NCBI GenBank assembly: GCA_001648575.1
Contig: LQXN01000054.1
Location: forward strand, 1 to 64,000
Source of the DNA: Sutcliffiella horikoshii DSM 8719
GTDB lineage: Bacteria > Bacillota > Bacilli > Bacillales > Bacillaceae_I
Direction of reading: 5' to 3'
Length of the DNA: 64,000 nt
Part shown: positions 59,131-64,000 of the stretch, piece after piece
Layout: each line of letters starts with the position of its first letter
How positions within the stretch are numbered: the stretch's first letter is position 1
The notes under the pieces: model-generated
The model's database searches: none
Seen by the model: only the letters and a program-made list of their open reading frames with translations
Told to the model about the DNA's origin: nothing
Position numbers and translations under genes: made by a program

Positions 59131-59970
59131 TTAACCTTTATTCGCCCCTGCTCTTAATCCTTCTGTCAATGGTTTTTGAAGTACCATAAATAAAATCGTA
59201 ATAGGAATGGCAACCAGTACTGCCCCTGCTGCAAACGTAGTGAATTCTGTGTTCCCACGACCAGTGACCATTTCAAACAGGCCTACTGCTAACGTTTTAT
59301 TCGAATCAGATCTGAGTACTAACCTCGCAAAAATAAAGTCCATCCATGGTCCGATGAAATTCATCACAGCGATGAATACCATAATTGGAATAGATAAAGG
59401 CATGATGATTCTAAAGAAAATGGTTAAGTGTCCTGCTCCATCCATTTTTGCAGCCTCTTCTAGACTTCTGGGCATTCCATCGAAATATCCTTTTACCAGC
59501 CAAGCACCAAATGGAATCGATCCACCTGCATAGACCAATATTAATCCCCAATGATTATCTAAAAGATTAATTTGCAAAAGTAAAATATAGATGGCGATCA
59601 TAGCCATAAAGCTTGGGAACATTTGCAGAACCAAAATCGCCATTAACCCCGCTCTTCTACCAGGAAAACGAAAACGCGAAAAAGAATATGCAGCAGTCAA
59701 TATTAAGAAAGTTGATATAATCATATTCCAAAAGGCAATCTTTAACGTATTTGCATACCATCGTGCATAATCGGTTTCCGTAAATAAATAGACAAAATGA
59801 CTAAGTGATAAGTTATCTGGAATTAATTTTGTGGCATATAATGTATTACCAGGGTTTAATGAACCAATTACAACAAAGTAAACCGGAAACAAGATCAGGA
59901 TACTTGTAAGTACCAATATCCCATATGTGAAAAACATTCGGATGAAATTTTTGGTTTTTTTACTCATCAT
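59131..59970 (-). CDS. maltodextrin ABC permease, MalG type
   Basis: A 279-residue permease with six helices and the EAA loop EEAAKMDGAGHLTIFFRIIM. YGILVLTSILILFPVYFVVI gives the first helix. It overlaps the MalF stop by 4 nt. It is the second permease of the CUT1 transporter; the ATPase (MsmX-like) is not in the window. Confidence 0.95.
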   Translation of the reverse strand: MMSKKTKNFIRMFFTYGILVLTSILILFPVYFVVIGSLNPGNTLYATKLIPDNLSLSHFVYLFTETDYARWYANTLKIAFWNMIISTFLILTAAYSFSRFRFPGRRAGLMAILVLQMFPSFMAMIAIYILLLQINLLDNHWGLILVYAGGSIPFGAWLVKGYFDGMPRSLEEAAKMDGAGHLTIFFRIIMPLSIPIMVFIAVMNFIGPWMDFIFARLVLRSDSNKTLAVGLFEMVTGRGNTEFTTFAAGAVLVAIPITILFMVLQKPLTEGLRAGANKG

Positions 59971-61352
59971 CGCATCATATCCTCTTCTTTAAATGCTCGT
60001 GTTTTACTAAAGTTCCAAATGGAGAAAATCGCAACTACGATGAAAATCAACAATCCCACTGCTGAGGCAGTTGCAAATTGGCTATTTTCTAAAGTCATTT
60101 TATACATCCAACTAATCAAGATATCTGTCGATCCAGCATAACTATAATCTGGATTTGAAGGTCGTCCCTCCGTGAAAAGATAAATCATGTTAAAATTATT
60201 GAAATTATTAGCAAAACTCATGATAAGTAGAGGTGACGTTGAGAACATGACAATCGGAAAGGTAATACTACGAAACTTCTGCCAAGCATTTGCCCCATCA
60301 ATTTCCGCTGCCTCATATTGTTCTTTATCGATTCCAGTCATAACACCTGCCATTAGAATCATCCAGAATGGGAATCCAAACCACATATTAACCCCGATCA
60401 ATGTAATCTTTGCCCATGTTGGATCTGAGAAAAATGGAATTGCACTGAGGCCCCACTCTGCCAGAATCGGATAGTGATCAATTAAGTTATTAATGTATTT
60501 ATTTATCGGACCAAACTGTCCATTAAAAATATTCCGCATGATTAATATCATGACAAAGGCAGGAATTGCCCATGGTAAAATAAAAACACTACGCCAGAAC
60601 TTCTTGAATCTCACACCTTTGGACTCTATCAAAACAGCATAGAAAAAACCTAAAAAGAATGTAGTGAAGGTGGTAAGCACTGCCCAGAAAATCGTCCAAG
60701 TGAAAACACCATAAAACGTTCTGCTCCAGGCGCTCATACTAAATAAATTGATAAATGTTTGAAAACCAACCCAATCCACTAAATTTCTTGGTGGTAAATA
60801 ATTGGGTGCGGAATAGTTTGTAAATGCAATCATTACTGAAAATATCAAAGGCAAAACAGTTAAAAACAGTGTAAAAATAAAGGTAGGAGTTAAAAGGATA
60901 TAGGCAAATCCTTTTTCCCAGCTATTTTGAAGAGATTGTTTAATACCTAAAGGTAAAATCCCATTGTCTCTTTCTTTTCCGACCTTATAAGCATCACGTA
61001 CGCTAATAATGTAAATACATAAAACTATAAGTGCCATTAATAGAGCAATGATCCCTTCGATCATTAAGAAGATGGAATGATGGCCTTCAAAAACCACCCT
61101 CCCTCTTTCACGAAGCTGCGGTGTTTCTCCCAATGTCCGAAGACCCCACATCGCCCACATAAAGGGTTGGCTATAAAAAATAAGAATAAAAACCCATAAA
61201 CCAGAAAAAAATAGACCTTTTACAATTTGACGGTTGTAAAGTTGTCCCAGTCCCATAAAGAGCACCGATAAAAGAGAAGCTATAAAAGCTTTTGTTTTGA
61301 GAATATCTAAAAACGGCTTGTTTTCCTTTTTTATTTCTAGTGGGGTAGACAT
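59967..61352 (-). CDS. maltodextrin ABC permease, MalF type with extended N-terminus
   Basis: A 461-residue permease. Two to three extra N-terminal helices (about 20-45 and 95-120) precede the standard six-helix unit starting near 155 (YILLTPTFIFTLFLTVLPLI). The EAA loop is YEAAEIDGANAWQKFRSITF. MdxF-type proteins have this extension. GGAGGT lies 10 nt before the ATG. It is coupled to malG. Confidence 0.94.
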   Translation of the reverse strand: MSTPLEIKKENKPFLDILKTKAFIASLLSVLFMGLGQLYNRQIVKGLFFSGLWVFILIFYSQPFMWAMWGLRTLGETPQLRERGRVVFEGHHSIFLMIEGIIALLMALIVLCIYIISVRDAYKVGKERDNGILPLGIKQSLQNSWEKGFAYILLTPTFIFTLFLTVLPLIFSVMIAFTNYSAPNYLPPRNLVDWVGFQTFINLFSMSAWSRTFYGVFTWTIFWAVLTTFTTFFLGFFYAVLIESKGVRFKKFWRSVFILPWAIPAFVMILIMRNIFNGQFGPINKYINNLIDHYPILAEWGLSAIPFFSDPTWAKITLIGVNMWFGFPFWMILMAGVMTGIDKEQYEAAEIDGANAWQKFRSITFPIVMFSTSPLLIMSFANNFNNFNMIYLFTEGRPSNPDYSYAGSTDILISWMYKMTLENSQFATASAVGLLIFIVVAIFSIWNFSKTRAFKEEDMMR

Positions 61353-61378
61353 CCCTCTTTGTACCTCCTAATAAATCA

Positions 61379-61409
61379 TTTCCCAAGCTGGATCATCCAA
61401 CTTGGGAAA
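61379..61409 (-). promoter_or_regulatory. intercistronic stem-loop between binding protein and MalF
   Basis: TTTCCCAAG and CTTGGGAAA with an inner TGGAT/ATCCA form a nearly perfect 31-nt hairpin with no T-tract. It lies 11 nt after the binding-protein stop, where such hairpins raise the upstream message relative to the permease genes. Confidence 0.65.
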
Positions 61410-61419
61410 TATTATAAAA

Positions 61420-62724
61420 TTAATGATCTAATCTTTCGATCGACTCTTCAATTTGTTCGACTGATCGGTCTAAAATTTCCTTCACTTCACGATCTGTATT
61501 CCAAATACTTGTTAACGCATCAGCCATAGGACTCCATACAACTTCCATCTCAGAAATATTCGGCATTGGTACACTGTATTGTGCTTGTTCTAAGAATCCT
61601 GATAAAATTGGATCTGACAAAATAACATCGCTTTCCAGCAGGGCTAAGTGTGGTGGTAGCTGACTAGTCATTTCAAAGCGCTTCTCAAGCATTTCCTCAC
61701 TTGTTGCAAATTTTGCATAAAGAGCGGCTGCATCAGGATATTTCGTATAGGAATTCACAAAATATGATATGATTCCCGAGAAGTTTGTTGGACGTTCGCC
61801 ATTACTCAATAATGGAAATGGAGCCACTCCAAAATTAACTCCTGCATCCGTGTGTGCTCGTACATCCCAAGGTCCGGAAATTCGGAACATAACTTGATTC
61901 TCATTAAAAAGTGTTCCGATGATATCAGGGGTAATATCTTCCGAATTAAGTGGCAGACTTACCTCTCTTACTTCACGTAAAAATTCCCCTGCACGAACTG
62001 CCCCTTCGTTGTTTAAACCAATCTCGGTCGGGTCGGTGTTATCATTACCAAACACATAGCCACCAAATCCACCCAAAAATCCATAAACAAAGTAAAAATC
62101 ATTTGGCGGGAACATAATCCCATAATGATCCGTTCTAACATCCGTAAAATCCTTTGATAATTCCAATAATTCTTCAAATGTTTCAGGTACTTCTTCCACT
62201 AAATCTTTATTGTAATATAGTGCTGTGTTTTCAACAGCATAAGGATATCCGAATAAAGTATCTTCAAGCGTTGTACCTAATATTGCTGCATCAATGAAAT
62301 TTTCTTTATAATGCTCTGGAAAGAAATTTTCAACAATCAGACCTGCATTATCCATATTTCCTACATGATCATGTGGCGCGGTAAATACATCTGCACCAAG
62401 ACCTGCTGGGCCATCCGTTTGTAAAACACCTGGTGCTTCCGTATGAGACACCTCTTCAATCGTTACCGGAACACCATATTCCTCTGTGAATTTCTCGGCA
62501 ACATATTTTACCCACTCCCCATGTTCGTCACCACCACCCCATACAAGTAGCTCCGCACCCTCTTCTGGGGTAATTTCGATTTCCTCATGATTATCGGCAA
62601 CATTATTATCGTTTCCTGAATTACTTGGTGGCTGTGCATGCTGCGGCGGAGCCGAACAAGCTGCTAAGAGCCCAATTGATAAAACACCAGTCGCTAGTAC
62701 ATTAATAACATTTTTTATTTTCAT
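61420..62724 (-). CDS. maltodextrin-binding lipoprotein
   Basis: A 434-residue solute-binding protein. The signal ends in LLAACSAPP (lipobox LAAC, Cys near 23), and the mature protein has the bacterial ABC-binding-protein motifs LLVWGGGDEHGEWVKYVAEK and GADVFTAPHDHVGNM, then GYPYAVENTALYYNKDLVEE. It captures maltodextrins released by the lipoprotein amylase. GGAGG lies 8 nt before the ATG. Confidence 0.95.
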   Translation of the reverse strand: MKIKNVINVLATGVLSIGLLAACSAPPQHAQPPSNSGNDNNVADNHEEIEITPEEGAELLVWGGGDEHGEWVKYVAEKFTEEYGVPVTIEEVSHTEAPGVLQTDGPAGLGADVFTAPHDHVGNMDNAGLIVENFFPEHYKENFIDAAILGTTLEDTLFGYPYAVENTALYYNKDLVEEVPETFEELLELSKDFTDVRTDHYGIMFPPNDFYFVYGFLGGFGGYVFGNDNTDPTEIGLNNEGAVRAGEFLREVREVSLPLNSEDITPDIIGTLFNENQVMFRISGPWDVRAHTDAGVNFGVAPFPLLSNGERPTNFSGIISYFVNSYTKYPDAAALYAKFATSEEMLEKRFEMTSQLPPHLALLESDVILSDPILSGFLEQAQYSVPMPNISEMEVVWSPMADALTSIWNTDREVKEILDRSVEQIEESIERLDH

Positions 62725-62899
62725 CTTCCTATCCTCCATTTGAGCCAAGATTAAGTTTAAGAATATTGTTTCTACAAAGCTCGAATACCCAAATCAACTA
62801 TCCTAGTATTTGTTTCCCCCTTGAATCACTTATTGCCGGTTCTATCCGTTAACATATACACTGCGCATTAATTCATTATCACCTCCTTCACTGTGTGTG

Positions 62900-62913
62900 G
62901 TTAACCGGTTAAC
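62900..62913. promoter_or_regulatory. LacI-type operator for the transporter operon
   Basis: GTTAACCGGTTAAC, identical to 55083, in the gap between the partial GH13 stop and the binding-protein start (176 nt upstream of it). Confidence 0.8.
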
Positions 62914-62933
62914 TAGCTAATTAAGGGTTAACG

Positions 62934-64000
62934 TTAAGCAAGTTTAAGAATAGCAAATCCCCATGGGTTTAATTCCACCTCAGACATTTTTGGGAAAGGT
63001 TCATTGTTCCAAATATCTATTGATTTTCTATCGTTAAACTCATGTGGCAAGTCCACTTTAATTTTTTCACTTGAATTATTAATGGCTATTATAATAGTTT
63101 CTTGGGATGATTTTTTCGCATAAATAATATGATTTGTTTCTCTATTTGTTTCCATCACTTCTACCAGGCCTTTATTACCAAAAGCAGGATAGTTTTTTCG
63201 TAAAGCTATTAAACTTCGAAAAAAATTAAACAGTTCAGAATCCTGATCACTTTCATCCCACACCATACATTTTCGACAACCTGGATCGTTACCACCTGTT
63301 AAACCTATTTCATCCCCATAATATATACATGGTGTACCTATAAAAGAAAATTGTAACAGCAAGAGTAGTTTCAATTTATCTTTATTTCCCTCACAAATGG
63401 TCAAGATCCTTGGAGTATCATGACTCCCCAATAAGTTGAAGGCAACTTCATTCACATTTTGGGGATATGAAGTAAGAAGTTTTGTTAACTGCTGTTCAAA
63501 TTGTTTTGAATCTATTTCATTTTTTGCAATGAATTCCACTACAGCTTGAGTGAAAGGATAATTCATAACAGCATCAAATTGGTCTCCTTGTAACCAAGGC
63601 ATGGAGTCATGCCAAACTTCACCAAGTATATACACATCAGGTTTAATGGATTTAATTGTATTCCTGAACTCTCTCCAGAATTGATGATCAACTTCATTTG
63701 CAACATCTAAACGCCAACCGTCAATATCAAATTCCTCTACCCAATACCGGCCAACATTAAGTAAATATTCTTTTACTTCAGGGTTTGCAGTATTTAACTT
63801 AGGCATCTGATGTGTGAAAGCAAATGTATCATAATTTGGTTCAGGTAAAGGAATCACAGGAAATTCCCTCAAATGAAACCAATCTCTAAATTTAGATTTT
63901 TCTTGGTTCTCCAAAACATCTTGAAACTGTTCAAAATAAAAACCACTATGGTTGAATACAGCGTCAAGCATTACCCGTATCCCATTATCATGACAAACTT
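62934..64000 (-). CDS. GH13 neopullulanase/cyclomaltodextrinase, 5'-truncated by window edge
   Basis: The readable 355 residues run CHDNGIRVMLDAVFNHSGFY to the stop. Region I is DAVFNH, region II DGWRLDVANE (nucleophile), region III LGEVWHDS (acid) and region IV GSHDTPR, the pattern of neopullulanase/maltogenic amylase. The reading frame stays open to the right edge, so the N-terminal part, probably with a CBM34 domain, lies beyond. It would hydrolyse imported maltodextrins or cyclodextrins in the cytosol. Confidence 0.94.
   Translation of the reverse strand, partial: VCHDNGIRVMLDAVFNHSGFYFEQFQDVLENQEKSKFRDWFHLREFPVIPLPEPNYDTFAFTHQMPKLNTANPEVKEYLLNVGRYWVEEFDIDGWRLDVANEVDHQFWREFRNTIKSIKPDVYILGEVWHDSMPWLQGDQFDAVMNYPFTQAVVEFIAKNEIDSKQFEQQLTKLLTSYPQNVNEVAFNLLGSHDTPRILTICEGNKDKLKLLLLLQFSFIGTPCIYYGDEIGLTGGNDPGCRKCMVWDESDQDSELFNFFRSLIALRKNYPAFGNKGLVEVMETNRETNHIIYAKKSSQETIIIAINNSSEKIKVDLPHEFNDRKSIDIWNNEPFPKMSEVELNPWGFAILKLA

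Noticed and set aside
1-64000. tRNA, rRNA, CRISPR arrays and prophage or defence systems
   Set aside because: None of their sequence landmarks or genes was seen in reading either strand.

Overview
The window is chromosomal DNA from a low-GC, endospore-forming member of the Bacillaceae. Evidence for this is a tripartite ger germinant-receptor operon behind a sigma-G-type promoter, a gerP/Hsp20 spore-coat operon behind a sigma-K-type promoter, a Spo0E-like phosphatase, strong AGGAGG ribosome sites, frequent TTG/GTG starts, and close homologues of B. subtilis GuaC, CspC, CarD/YdeB, HxlR, HxlA, HxlB and YoxD. The genus cannot be fixed from sequence alone. Most genes lie on the minus strand. No tRNA, rRNA or CRISPR array was seen.

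Layout. 1-1.8 kb: a broken transposase end, a VOC protein, small proteins and the relic of a zinc-ribbon gene. 1.8-7.7 kb: an FtsX-type ABC exporter with its OmpR-type two-component system, then a lipoprotein. 7.9-12.9 kb: a second FtsX-type exporter in one operon with an ECF sigma factor and a probable anti-sigma protein. 13.7-19.7 kb: a 1984-residue LPXTG-anchored protein with lamin-tail domains and a phosphoesterase domain. 20.3-25.5 kb: CarD, CspC, an RQC-type DNA-binding protein pair, riboswitch-controlled guaC and a Spo0E-like protein. 25.8-30.4 kb: an adh-mmsA operon behind a sigma-54 promoter, next to its presumed CBS-PAS-AAA activator. 31.3-33.7 kb: a spore operon of two GerPA/GerPF-like proteins, two Hsp20-like proteins and a GerPC-like protein. 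34-45 kb: CorA, a complete IS66 element, a metallopeptidase, redox enzymes and regulators. 42.4-47 kb: a formaldehyde module (hxlR, gnd, zwf, hxlA, hxlB) that together can run the dissimilatory RuMP cycle. 48.3-52.5 kb: the germinant receptor. 52.7-64 kb: a maltodextrin locus (GH31, LacI regulator, two GH13 amylases, MalG, MalF, binding protein, and a partial GH13).

The most unusual content is non-coding. (1) A repeat of about 210 bp with short terminal inverted repeats sits at intrinsic terminators. At five loci the terminator stem-loop itself, different in sequence and 22-32 nt long, occurs as two near-identical copies, one on each side of the repeat. At four of them the gene-distal copy keeps a T-rich tail. 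This looks like a small mobile element that targets terminator hairpins and duplicates them. (2) Four intergenic sites carry a two-motif element, AATAGTCGAT and a TCAAACGTTTGTTTGA-like dyad, always 48-49 nt apart with unrelated sequence between. Three lie 131-141 nt upstream of a start codon. (3) Three long matching operators lie at hxlR, zwf and hxlA.
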